Positions 35,454-43,989 of a stretch of DNA of 52,693 bases are shown here, in pieces. The first letter of the stretch is position 1. Every line of letters starts with the position of its first letter. The position numbers and the translations under genes are program-made. The notes under the pieces are model-generated. The model was not told where the DNA came from, made no database searches, and was given only the letters and a program-made list of their open reading frames with translations. The stretch is from Rhodococcus aetherivorans (lineage in GTDB: Bacteria; Actinomycetota; Actinomycetes; Mycobacteriales; Mycobacteriaceae): assembly GCF_011058165.1 (NCBI RefSeq), contig NZ_JAALEG010000036.1, positions 1 to 52,693 on the forward strand. The letters run 5' to 3'.

Positions 35454-37220
35454 GTGAGTCGTCGAACAGTGCCGGCCATCGTCGCCGTGACCACCCTGCT
35501 GGTGGTCGCGGTGGTGGTGGTGTCGCTCGATTGGCCCGGCGGTCCGCCCGTCGGCCCGGCGGAACTGGTCGCCTTCCCCGCGGTCGGCGTCGCCTTCGTC
35601 GCGGCGGGCATCATCGCGTGGCGGAGCCGCCCGGACGACAACACGGGACGGCTGATGGTGCTGGCCGGGGTGCTGTGGCTGGTGAAGGGGGGCGGTGCGT
35701 CACGCAATCCGGTCGTCTTCACCGTGGGCGCGGCGCTGACGGTGATGTATCTCCCGGTGCTGATCCATATCCTGCTCGGTTTTCCGACGGGGCGATTGAA
35801 CCGGCGGTGGGAACGGTGGTTCGTCGGGGGCTGCTATGTGTACTTCCTGGTCTCGGTCCTGCTCGATCTGATGTTCTACAACCCCTCCGTGATGGTCGGC
35901 ACAGAACGCTTCACCGCGCCCAACCTGCTGCTGGTCCGGGACGACCCGGCGATCTTCAGGGGGCTGCAGCTCGTCTTCGGCGCAATTGCCATCGGCATCA
36001 GTGTGGTCGTGATCGGCGTGCTGCTGGCCCGCTGGCGGTCGGGGTCCCCGGCCTACCGGGCCGCGTTCGCGCCCCTGTGGATCGCCGGCATTCTCGGATT
36101 CGCCACGGTGATCGGAACGGGGCTGGTCACGGCGCGGTCTTCCGGCGTGGGGAACGTGTGGACGGCCTACCTGAGCTATCTGGCGACCGCGCTGTTTCCG
36201 GTGGCGGTGCTGGTCGGGTTGTGGCGCTACCGGGTCGCGCGCAGCGCGGTCAGCGACGTGATGATCGAGGTCGGTGCGGCCCCGCTCGGGGACGAGTTCG
36301 TCCACGCGCTGCGCAAGGCACTGCGCGACCCCGGCCTGATCCTGTGGTCGTGGTCACCACAGTGGAACAGCTATCTCGACGCGAACGGGGAGCCGCAGAG
36401 CCTGCCGGACGACGACGACCCCCGCGCGGCGACCGTCCTCGAACGCGACGGCGTCCCGGTCGGAGCGCTGGTGTACGACCGGTCGCTGCGACATCAGCCG
36501 CAACTGCTCGCGGCGGTGCGCAGCGCCGCGACCCTCGCGCTGGACAACCAGCGCCTCCAGTCCGAGTTGCAGGCTCAGCTCGCCGAGGTCCGCCGGTCCC
36601 GGGAGCGGATCGTCGCCGCCGGGGACGCCCAACGGCGGCGGCTCGAACGCAACCTGCACGACGGTGCGCAGCAACGCCTGGTTGCCGCGACGATTCTGTT
36701 GCGGCGTGCGCAGCGGGCATCCCAGCCGGAGCGCAAGCAGGAGCTGCTCGACGAGGGCACGGCCGAACTGGACTCGGCGCTGGTGGAACTGCGGGAACTG
36801 GCCCGGGGTGTCTATCCCCCGGTGCTGCAGGAACACGGGCTCGCCGCCGCGCTGACCGCCCTGGCCGAGCGCGCGCCGCTGCCGGTGGAGATCGTCGACA
36901 CCCTCACCGTGCGGGCTCCCGCCTCTGTCGAACTCGCCGCCTACTTCATCGCCGCCGAGGCGGTGGCCAACGCCACCAAGCACTCCGGCGCCACCCACAT
37001 CGAGATCGACCTTCGCCGGGACGGCGGGATGCTGCGGATGGTCGTCACCGACGACGGGTGCGGCGGTGCGACGCTGACCGCCGGCGGTGGGTTGAGCGGA
37101 CTGGCGGACCGGGCCACGGCCCTCGGTGGGGTGCTCACCGTGCACAGTCCCGTGGGGGGCGGAACGACGCTGACGCTGTCCCTTCCCCTCACCACCGGGA
37201 CATCCGGGGAGCCGTCGTGA
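35454..37220 (+). CDS. Sensor histidine kinase, NarL/DesK type (HisKA_3)
   Basis: 588-residue membrane sensor. About seven hydrophobic helices lie in the first 260 residues (e.g. PAIVAVTTLLVVAVVVVSL, GAALTVMYLPVLIHILLGF, GLQLVFGAIAIGISVVVIGV). A GAF-like cytosolic segment follows (about 270-370). The dimerisation helix has the phospho-accepting His402 in RNLHDGAQQRLV. The ATPase domain has the N-box EAVANATKHSG and the G-box GGGLSGLADRATALGG. GTG 35454 is chosen for GGAGG 7 bases upstream; ATG 35424 is an alternative. It overlaps its response regulator by 4 bases. Confidence 0.88.
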   Translation: MSRRTVPAIVAVTTLLVVAVVVVSLDWPGGPPVGPAELVAFPAVGVAFVAAGIIAWRSRPDDNTGRLMVLAGVLWLVKGGGASRNPVVFTVGAALTVMYLPVLIHILLGFPTGRLNRRWERWFVGGCYVYFLVSVLLDLMFYNPSVMVGTERFTAPNLLLVRDDPAIFRGLQLVFGAIAIGISVVVIGVLLARWRSGSPAYRAAFAPLWIAGILGFATVIGTGLVTARSSGVGNVWTAYLSYLATALFPVAVLVGLWRYRVARSAVSDVMIEVGAAPLGDEFVHALRKALRDPGLILWSWSPQWNSYLDANGEPQSLPDDDDPRAATVLERDGVPVGALVYDRSLRHQPQLLAAVRSAATLALDNQRLQSELQAQLAEVRRSRERIVAAGDAQRRRLERNLHDGAQQRLVAATILLRRAQRASQPERKQELLDEGTAELDSALVELRELARGVYPPVLQEHGLAAALTALAERAPLPVEIVDTLTVRAPASVELAAYFIAAEAVANATKHSGATHIEIDLRRDGGMLRMVVTDDGCGGATLTAGGGLSGLADRATALGGVLTVHSPVGGGTTLTLSLPLTTGTSGEPS

Positions 37221-37882
37221 ACCTCCGGGTGGTGCTCGCCGACGACTCCGCGGTGCTCCGCGAGGGGATCGCCGGCCTGCTGCACGACGAGGGAATCGAG
37301 GTGGTCGGCCAGGCCGCGGACGCGCAGGCCCTGCTGCGGCTGGTCGGCGAGCAGCGCCCGGACCTCGCCGTCGTCGACATCCGGATGCCTCCCACCCACA
37401 CCACCGAGGGCATCGAGGCCGCCCTCACCATTCGCCGGTGCTTCCCGGGCACCGCCGTGCTGCTGCTGTCCCAGTACGTGGAAACTGAGAACGTCATGAA
37501 CGTCTTCGCCGGCGGGACGGCCGGTCTGGGATATCTGCTCAAGGACCGCCTCTCCGACATCGACGGGTTCCTCGGCTCGCTGCACCGCGTCGCGGCGGGC
37601 GGAACGGCGATCGATCCCGACGTGGTCGGCCGGTTGGTCTCGCGGCCGCACCGCGACCGGGTGGCCCTCGACGAACTGTCCCCCCGGGAACGGGAGGTCC
37701 TCACCCTCCTGGTCGAAGGCCGTTCGGACCGAGCGATCGGAGCGGCCCTGTCCCTCGGGGAACGTACCGTCGGCGCGCACGTGCGCGCCGTCTTCGACAA
37801 GCTCGGTCTGCCCCCCGAACCCGACGGCCACCACCGCGTCCTGGCCGTGCTCGCCTACCTCGGCCCCGCAGTCCGCAACTGA
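37217..37882 (+). CDS. NarL/LuxR family response regulator
   Basis: 221-residue response regulator. Receiver with D9/D10, phospho-acceptor D54 (AVVDIRMPP), then a LuxR-type HTH (LSPREREVLTLLVEGRSDRA). It is coupled to the histidine kinase gene by a GTGA overlap, so the two form a two-component pair. It is a close paralogue of the C-terminal half of the Ser/Thr kinase fusion on the other side of the same locus. The shared receiver surface suggests the kinase could address both. Confidence 0.92.
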   Translation: MNLRVVLADDSAVLREGIAGLLHDEGIEVVGQAADAQALLRLVGEQRPDLAVVDIRMPPTHTTEGIEAALTIRRCFPGTAVLLLSQYVETENVMNVFAGGTAGLGYLLKDRLSDIDGFLGSLHRVAAGGTAIDPDVVGRLVSRPHRDRVALDELSPREREVLTLLVEGRSDRAIGAALSLGERTVGAHVRAVFDKLGLPPEPDGHHRVLAVLAYLGPAVRN

Positions 37883-37930
37883 CATCGCCGGGTCTGCCGA
37901 GTGGTCCGCGACCTGGCATGATCGGGTGTC

Positions 37931-40066
37931 GTGACATCGACGGTGAAGCTGCGGGAACTGGCCGAGCAATTCGGGATCGCCACCTCGTATGTGGGGTGGG
38001 ACAAGCAGGACCACTACGCGAGCGACGACACGTTGCGCCGGGTCCTGGCCTCGCTGGGCGTGTCCGCGGGCACCGAGGCGGAGATCGACGCCGTCCTCGC
38101 GGATCTGCCGAACGAGCCGTGGCGGCGCATGCTGCCACCCGTCCTGGTGGTCGTGCAGGGCGAGGAGCGCACCTTCCCCGTGCACGTGCCCCACGGCACT
38201 GCGGTGCAGGTGCAGGTGCGCACCGAGGACGGCGACGTCGTCGACGTCGCGCAGCGCGACGTGTGGGTCGATCCGCGGGAGGTCGACGGCCGGCTCGTCG
38301 GCCGCGCGACGTTCGCCGTCCCGGACCTGCCGCTCGGGTGGCACACCCTGCACGCCCGCAGCGACGACACCGCGGCCGAGACCACCCTGGTGGTGACACC
38401 CGCGCGTCTCGGCACCGCCGACCGGCTCCTCGAGCGACGTCGCCGGGGCCTGGCCGCGCAGTTGTACTCGGTGCGGTCGAAGCGGTCGTGGGGCGTCGGC
38501 GACTTCGCGGACCTGGCGGACCTCGCCGCGATCACCGCCTCGGTGGACGGCGGTGACTTCGTGCTCGTCAATCCCGTCCACGCGGGCGAGCCGGAGCCGC
38601 CGCTCGAGCCGTCGCCGTACCTGCCGAGCTCGCGGCGGTTCGTCCACCCGATCTATCTGCGGGTGGAGAACATCCGCGAGGCGGCGTTCCTGCCGCGCAA
38701 GCACCGCAAGACGCTCGAGGCGTACGCCGGGAAGTTCGCCAAGTCGAACCGCAAGGACAAGCGCATCGACCGCGACGCCGCGTTCCGGGCCAAGATAGAC
38801 GTGCTCGGGCACGTGTTCCGGGTGCCGCGCAGCCCGGCGCGGCAGGCGGAGTTCGACGCGTTCCGCGCCGCGGGCGGGGACGCGCTGACCGACTTCGCGT
38901 TGTGGTGCGCGCTCACCGAGAAGTTCGGCGACCGCAGCGCCCGCTGGGAGACCCTGGCGGCGACCCCCGACACGCCGTACGTCGCGCGGCAGCGCACCAA
39001 GCTGGCCGAGCGCATCGAGTTCCACTGCTGGTTGCAGTGGCTGTGCGACGAGCAGCTCGCCGAGGCGCAGTCCGCGGCGCGTGCCGCCGGCATGGACGTC
39101 GGCATCGTGCACGACCTCGCGGTGGGTGTCCGTCCCGACGGCGCCGACGCCTGGACGCTCGGCGACGCCCTGATCCGCGACATGACGGTCGGTGCGCCGC
39201 CGGACGACTTCAACCGGCAGGGTCAGGACTGGACCCAGCCGCCCTGGCATCCGGTCCGGCTCGCGGAGCTCGGCTACCGGCCCTACCGCGACGTGGTGCG
39301 CACCGCGCTGCGCCACGCCGGCGGCCTGCGGGTGGACCACATCCTGGGCCTGTTCCGCACCTGGTGGATTCCCGAGGGCTGCACGCCCGATCAGGGCACG
39401 TACGTCACGTACGACCACGAGGCCCTCATCGGGATCCTGGCGCTCGAGGCGCACCGGGCCGACGCCGTGCTGATCGGCGAGGACCTCGGCGTGTTCGAGA
39501 GCTGGGTGCAGGAGTACCTGTCCCGCCGCGGCATCGCCGGGACGTCGATCCTGTGGTTCGAGCGGGACGGCGACGACCCCCGGCCCCCGGAGAGCTACCG
39601 GGAGCTGTGCCTGACGTCGGTCACCACGCACGACCTGCCACCGACGGCGGGTTTACTTGCCGGAGAACACATCACGCTGCGGTCCGAGCTGGGTCTGCTC
39701 GAACGGGACCTGGAGACCGAGGCCGCCGACGCGGCCGCCGAACGCGACGCCGTGCTGGCGGTGCTGCGGGAGCGCGGACTGCTCGACGAGGTCGCCGACG
39801 AGCGGCGGACCGTCGAGGCACTGCACCGGTTCGTCGCGGCGAGCCCGTCGGCGCTGATCGGGGTGTCGCTGGCCGACGCGGTCGGTGAGCGGCGCAGCCA
39901 GAATCAGCCGGGCACGACCGACGAGTACCCCAACTGGCGGATCCCGCTGGCCGACGAGAAGGGCCGGACCGTGCTGCTCGACGATCTGCCCGGCAACGAG
40001 CGGTTCGCGGCACTGCTCGCCGCTGTGGCGCCGGCCACGGATCCCTCCGCAGCCGACCGGGTCTGA
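37931..40066 (+). CDS. malQ: 4-alpha-glucanotransferase (amylomaltase, GH77)
   Basis: 711-residue GH77 enzyme that transfers alpha-1,4-glucan segments and releases glucose in maltodextrin and glycogen metabolism. Catalytic residues: nucleophile D469 in GGLRVDHILGLF, acid/base E517 in IGEDLGVF, and D568 in TTHDLPPTAG. The roughly 150-residue N-terminal extension with beta-rich domains matches long actinobacterial MalQ (M. tuberculosis Rv1781c). GTG 37931 sits 8 bases after a -10-like CATGAT. A very strong hairpin follows the stop. Confidence 0.93.
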   Translation: MTSTVKLRELAEQFGIATSYVGWDKQDHYASDDTLRRVLASLGVSAGTEAEIDAVLADLPNEPWRRMLPPVLVVVQGEERTFPVHVPHGTAVQVQVRTEDGDVVDVAQRDVWVDPREVDGRLVGRATFAVPDLPLGWHTLHARSDDTAAETTLVVTPARLGTADRLLERRRRGLAAQLYSVRSKRSWGVGDFADLADLAAITASVDGGDFVLVNPVHAGEPEPPLEPSPYLPSSRRFVHPIYLRVENIREAAFLPRKHRKTLEAYAGKFAKSNRKDKRIDRDAAFRAKIDVLGHVFRVPRSPARQAEFDAFRAAGGDALTDFALWCALTEKFGDRSARWETLAATPDTPYVARQRTKLAERIEFHCWLQWLCDEQLAEAQSAARAAGMDVGIVHDLAVGVRPDGADAWTLGDALIRDMTVGAPPDDFNRQGQDWTQPPWHPVRLAELGYRPYRDVVRTALRHAGGLRVDHILGLFRTWWIPEGCTPDQGTYVTYDHEALIGILALEAHRADAVLIGEDLGVFESWVQEYLSRRGIAGTSILWFERDGDDPRPPESYRELCLTSVTTHDLPPTAGLLAGEHITLRSELGLLERDLETEAADAAAERDAVLAVLRERGLLDEVADERRTVEALHRFVAASPSALIGVSLADAVGERRSQNQPGTTDEYPNWRIPLADEKGRTVLLDDLPGNERFAALLAAVAPATDPSAADRV

Positions 40067-40072
40067 GCGTCT

Positions 40073-40109
40073 CGGCCGGCTGCCGGGTTCCGAACCCGGC
40101 AGCCGGCCG
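40073..40109. terminator. Bidirectional terminator between malQ and fadD15
   Basis: A 17-bp perfect stem (CGGCCGGCTGCCGGGTT, 40073-40089) with a 3-base loop and its complement at 40093-40109. It lies between convergent stops only 47 bases apart. Confidence 0.9.
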
Positions 40110-40113
40110 CGCG

Positions 40114-41904
40114 TCACTTCGCGTACATGCTCTCGATGTCGGCGGCGAAGCGCTCGGTCACGACGTTGCGCTTGATCTTCAGCGTCGGCGTCAGCTCACC
40201 GGTCTCCTCGGTGAGGTCCCGGTCGAGGATGACGAACTTCTTGATGGCCTCGGCGTGGGAGACCATCGAGTTGGCGTCGTCCACGATGGACTGCAGCGCG
40301 TCGTGCAGCGCCGGGTCGTGCCGCAGGTCGGCGATGGTGGCCGTCGGCGCCTTCCCGTTCTCGGCCTTCCAGTTGTCGAGCACCTCGGGGTCGACGGTGA
40401 GCAGCGCGGTGATGAAGCTGCGCCCGTCGCCGACGACCACGGCCTGCGAGACGAGCGTGTGCGAGCGCATCCGGTCCTCGAGCGGCCCGGGCGAGACGTT
40501 CTTGCCGCCGGCGGTGATGATGAGGTCCTTCTTGCGGCCGGTGATGCTCACGTAGCCGTCCTCGTCGATCTCGCCGAGATCGCCGGTGCGGAACCAGCCG
40601 TCGTGGAAGGCCTCGGCGGTGGCCTTCTCGTTGCGCCAGTAGCCCTGGAACACGACCCCGCCGCGCAGCTCGATCTCGCCGTCGTCGGCAATGCGGGTGC
40701 TGTTGCCGCCCATGGGCTGGCCGACGGTGCCGATCTTCTGGGCGCCGGGCACGTTCACGCTGTGCGCGGCGGTGCTCTCGGTCAGGCCGTAGCCCTCGTA
40801 GATCGGGACGCCGACGCCGCGGAAGAAGTGGCCGAGACGGGGACTCAGGGCGCCACCACCGGAGATCGCGAACCAGCACTCGCCGCCCATCGCCTGCCGC
40901 AGCTTGGCGTAGACGAGCTTGTCGGCCATGTTGCGCTTGGCCTTGAGCACGAACGACGGACCGCCGTGGTCGAGCGACTCGCTGTAGGCGATGGCGGTCT
41001 CCTCGGCGAACGCGAAGATCGCCGCGTTGAACCTGCCACCGGCCGCAGCCTTGCGCGCGGCGGCGTCGCGCACCTTCTCGAAGACGCGCGGCACGCCGAG
41101 GATGGTGTTCGGGGCGTAGCGCTCGAACTGGGCGGAGATCGTGCCGAAGTCCGACCAGTGCGCCTGCGCCGCACCGCCTTCGAAGACGGCCAGCGAGACG
41201 GCACGGGCCAGCACGTGCGCGAGCGGCAGGAAGGTCAGTACCCGGCTGCCCGGCTTGGCCACCTCACCGATCGAGGCGGTCAGGATGCCGCGGACCTCGC
41301 TGTAGAAGTTGCGGTGGGTCAGCATGCAGCCCTTGGGCCGGCCGGTGGTGCCCGAGGTGTACACCAGCGAGGCGAGGTCGTCGGCGCGGATGCCGTCGAG
41401 GCGGGCCTGCAGCTGGGCGTCGTCGACGACGGCGCCCTCGGCGATCAGCGTCTCCACGGCGCCGCGCTCGATCCGCAGCGTGCGGCGCAGGGTGTCCGGC
41501 ATGTCGACGAACAGCGCCTCGTGGCGCGCGGTCTCGACGACGGCGACGACCGCCTCGGAGTCCTGCAGGATCCAGCGGATCTGCTCGGTGGACGAGGAGT
41601 CGTAGATCGGCACCGTGGCGGCGCCGGCGGCCCAGATGGCGTAGTCGAACAGCGCCCACTCGTAGCGGGTGGCCGACAGCAGGGCCACCCGGTCGCCGGG
41701 CTGCACGCCCGCCGCGACGAGGCCCTTGGCGACCCCCGAGACCTGCTCGGCGAATTGCCGTGCGGTGACGGCGACCCAGTCCTCTCCCTCCGGGCGGGAG
41801 TACATCACGCGGTGCGGAGTCTTCTCCGCGTGCGTGAAGACCGTGCGGACGACCGATTCGTCGTCGCCGACGGTGAACTGGGCGGGGGTGGTGTACTCAC
41901 GCAC
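40114..41904 (-). CDS. fadD15: Long-chain fatty-acid-CoA ligase (FadD15-like)
   Basis: 596-residue AMP-forming acyl-CoA synthetase. AMP-binding P-loop YTSGTTGRPKGCMLTHRN (about residues 178-195), A5 motif GYGLTESTAAHS, A7/A8 GWFRTGDLGEIDEDGYVSIT and GRKKDLIITAGGKNVSP, and a C-terminal lysine in LKIKRN. Length and start fit M. tuberculosis FadD15 (about 600). It activates long-chain fatty acids for degradation or lipid synthesis. GTG 41904 overlaps the MarR stop by 8 bases, so the regulator is transcribed first in the same operon. Confidence 0.9.
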   Translation of the reverse strand: MREYTTPAQFTVGDDESVVRTVFTHAEKTPHRVMYSRPEGEDWVAVTARQFAEQVSGVAKGLVAAGVQPGDRVALLSATRYEWALFDYAIWAAGAATVPIYDSSSTEQIRWILQDSEAVVAVVETARHEALFVDMPDTLRRTLRIERGAVETLIAEGAVVDDAQLQARLDGIRADDLASLVYTSGTTGRPKGCMLTHRNFYSEVRGILTASIGEVAKPGSRVLTFLPLAHVLARAVSLAVFEGGAAQAHWSDFGTISAQFERYAPNTILGVPRVFEKVRDAAARKAAAGGRFNAAIFAFAEETAIAYSESLDHGGPSFVLKAKRNMADKLVYAKLRQAMGGECWFAISGGGALSPRLGHFFRGVGVPIYEGYGLTESTAAHSVNVPGAQKIGTVGQPMGGNSTRIADDGEIELRGGVVFQGYWRNEKATAEAFHDGWFRTGDLGEIDEDGYVSITGRKKDLIITAGGKNVSPGPLEDRMRSHTLVSQAVVVGDGRSFITALLTVDPEVLDNWKAENGKAPTATIADLRHDPALHDALQSIVDDANSMVSHAEAIKKFVILDRDLTEETGELTPTLKIKRNVVTERFAADIESMYAK

Positions 41905-42391
41905 GAGCGTCTCCCTCGTTGTGGTCGGGGCGGGCAGTGGACCGGTGTTCCACTCCCTGGCGGAAGCGGCGCAGCATGTCGACGAACCGATCGATGTCGT
42001 CCTGGCCCCAGCCGGTCAGCGCCGCGCGGATCTCGTCGTGACGTCCGGCGACGGTGCGGGCGAGGGTCTCGCGGCCCCGGTCGGTGAGCCGGAGCGGGTG
42101 GCCGAGCCGGGTGGGTCCGGCCTGCGCCTGGACCAGCCCGGCGTCGATGCAGCTGCGCAGCTGACGGGAGACGGTCGACCGATTCACGCTGAACGCATCC
42201 GAGATGTCGGTGGCTCGGCAGCCCGGGTTGCGGTCGATGAAGCCGAGCATCGAATGCTGCGCCAGCGAGAGCACGTCGTCGTGGGCGCGCTCCCCCGCTG
42301 TGAGATGGCGAATCAGGTACACGAACTCGTCGTATACCTCGGATACACCGGCCGCTGCGGACTGCGCCGCAACCTCCCGCTTGTGTTGCAC
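41897..42391 (-). CDS. MarR family transcriptional regulator
   Basis: 164-residue MarR-type winged-helix regulator. The HTH is CRATDISDAFSVNRSTVSRQ (about residues 57-76), followed by the wing (AGPTRLGHPLRLTDRGRETL). It is directly upstream of, and overlaps, the acyl-CoA ligase gene, so it probably controls fatty acid activation. GTG 42391 lies exactly 6 bases after a TACAGT -10-like hexamer and has no SD, pointing to a leaderless transcript. Confidence 0.87.
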   Translation of the reverse strand: MQHKREVAAQSAAAGVSEVYDEFVYLIRHLTAGERAHDDVLSLAQHSMLGFIDRNPGCRATDISDAFSVNRSTVSRQLRSCIDAGLVQAQAGPTRLGHPLRLTDRGRETLARTVAGRHDEIRAALTGWGQDDIDRFVDMLRRFRQGVEHRSTARPDHNEGDARA

Positions 42392-42397
42392 GACGCA

Positions 42398-42403
42398 ACT
42401 GTA
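42398..42403 (-). promoter_or_regulatory. -10-like element (TACAGT) for leaderless marR mRNA
   Basis: Read on the minus strand, TACAGT is followed by 6 bases and then the GTG at 42391. Same hexamer and spacing as for the HIT gene at 13402. Confidence 0.35.
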
Positions 42404-42567
42404 AGCCCTGTGCCGCTCGACACCCCAATCGCCTCTCCCCGCGGCACCGCACAGACGCGCCGAGACGCACGGCGTCGATCGCGAATTTCCCCGAACCGCA
42501 GGCCCGGCCTGCCCGTTTCCGGTACAGATGATGCGACAGGACCAGGCCCCCGGCGAAGGAGTTCCCC

Positions 42568-43860
42568 GTGGCCGCACCCGATCGTTCGACGGCCGAACCC
42601 GATCCCGCGACGGCCGTGCGCGGCCGGCGACGGACCGCCGTGCTCGTCGGCCTGCTCGCGGCGGCGCACGCACTGCTGACGCCCGCGACCTCCGCGGCCC
42701 AGGAACCCGTCGGCTCGTGCGCGTGGCAGTTCCGGTCCGACTCGACCGTGCTGGACATCGCGTTCCCCGACGTCGATGCCACCTACTGGGTGCTGCCGTA
42801 CGCGCTGGCCCCGGGCGACAGCATCGAACTGCACGGCACCTATCCGGCGGCCCGGTACTTCTCGCTCAACACCTACGGAACGAACTTCGACACGGTCGAC
42901 ACCCTGCGCGACGCACAGATCGCACCCGATCCGGGCAGCGGGAACCCGTTCGCGGACGCGGCCGCCGAGGGGCTGCCCGCCTCGGCCCGGCGCTGGAGCG
43001 CCACCGTCGTCACCGGTCCGGCCGACCACGCCCGCAACGAGATCGGCGCGCTGCCCACCGGCGGGTCGCCCACCGCACCGGCCGGATTCCTCATCGTCCG
43101 GGTCTATGTGCCCGACGACCCGGCCTCCCCGACCGGCGGGGTCCCGCTACCGGACGTGACGCTGCACCAGGGTGGGCGCGCCGTGCCGGTGCCCACGTGC
43201 AGCTCCGACTTCGACCCCGCCGACTACGGCAGCGGACCGGTCGAGCGCGCCGCCGAGGCGGCCGTCGACCGCATCGTCGAGGGCGCGGCGTCCGGCGCCT
43301 TCCCCGGCAACAACCCCGAGGCGACCTTCGTCAGCCCGGCCACCACGTCCGGGTTGTTCCCGAACGGCGACAACAAGTACATCGGCTCCGTGCTGACGTA
43401 CCAGCCGGGCCGGATCCTCGTCGTGCGCGGCAAGGCCCCCACGTTCCCCGACACCCGCGCCGGCGAACCCGTCACCACGCCCGGCCGCCAGGTGCGGTAC
43501 TGGTCGATGTGCCAGAACGACCAGGTCACCCCGTACCCGGTCGTCGCGTGCGCGGCCGACTTCGAGACGGCGACCGACGCGGAGGGCTGGTTCACCTACG
43601 TCGTCGCGGCGCCCCAGGACGTGCCCGCCCGCGCCACGGCCGATCCGACGGTGACGGTGCTGCCGTGGGGCTCGACCGAGGTCCCCAAGAAGACTCTGCT
43701 CTACCGGAACATGCTGCCGGCCGACGCGTTCTACCCGCAGTCGGTGCAGGCCGCACAGGGCGGCGATCCGGCCGCGACGATGGGTCCCTACTACCCGCGG
43801 GCCGCGTACTGCGACACCGCCACCTTCGAGGCCGGCGGCTACGCCGCCTGCCTGCCCTGA
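42568..43860 (+). CDS. Exported protein of unknown function
   Basis: 430-residue secreted protein. A signal peptide follows an Arg cluster (RGRRRTAVLVGLLAAAHALL) with likely cleavage at TSAAQEPVG. The mature part is beta-rich with several conserved-looking Cys (SCAWQF, TCSSDF, MCQNDQ, VACAADF, YCDTATF, AACLP) that could form disulfides outside the cell. ARYFSLNTYGTNFDTVDTLR and WSMCQNDQVTPYPVVACAA look like enzyme-type segments but I do not recognise the family. GTG 42568 has AAGGAG 7 bases upstream. It stands alone between the MarR gene (divergent) and an acyl-CoA synthetase. Confidence 0.7.
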   Translation: MAAPDRSTAEPDPATAVRGRRRTAVLVGLLAAAHALLTPATSAAQEPVGSCAWQFRSDSTVLDIAFPDVDATYWVLPYALAPGDSIELHGTYPAARYFSLNTYGTNFDTVDTLRDAQIAPDPGSGNPFADAAAEGLPASARRWSATVVTGPADHARNEIGALPTGGSPTAPAGFLIVRVYVPDDPASPTGGVPLPDVTLHQGGRAVPVPTCSSDFDPADYGSGPVERAAEAAVDRIVEGAASGAFPGNNPEATFVSPATTSGLFPNGDNKYIGSVLTYQPGRILVVRGKAPTFPDTRAGEPVTTPGRQVRYWSMCQNDQVTPYPVVACAADFETATDAEGWFTYVVAAPQDVPARATADPTVTVLPWGSTEVPKKTLLYRNMLPADAFYPQSVQAAQGGDPAATMGPYYPRAAYCDTATFEAGGYAACLP

Positions 43861-43989
43861 CCTCGCGGAGCCGGACCACGGGACCCGCCCGGCGGCGATA
43901 CGTCCGATTCCGAGACGCCACGCCCCGCCGGCAATAACCTGTGTGACACCCGCCACACGGCGGCACCTGTTCCCCCAGGAGGCTCACGC

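Noticed and set aside
36941-39631. 896-codon minus-strand frame across malQ, the response regulator and histidine kinase
   Set aside because: Antisense shadow; low-complexity composition and no motifs, whereas the plus-strand genes are well supported.
40073-40109. tRNA-like segment because of GGGTTCCGAACCC
   Set aside because: It is part of a perfect 17-bp terminator hairpin; no cloverleaf can be drawn around it. No tRNA was recognised in the window.
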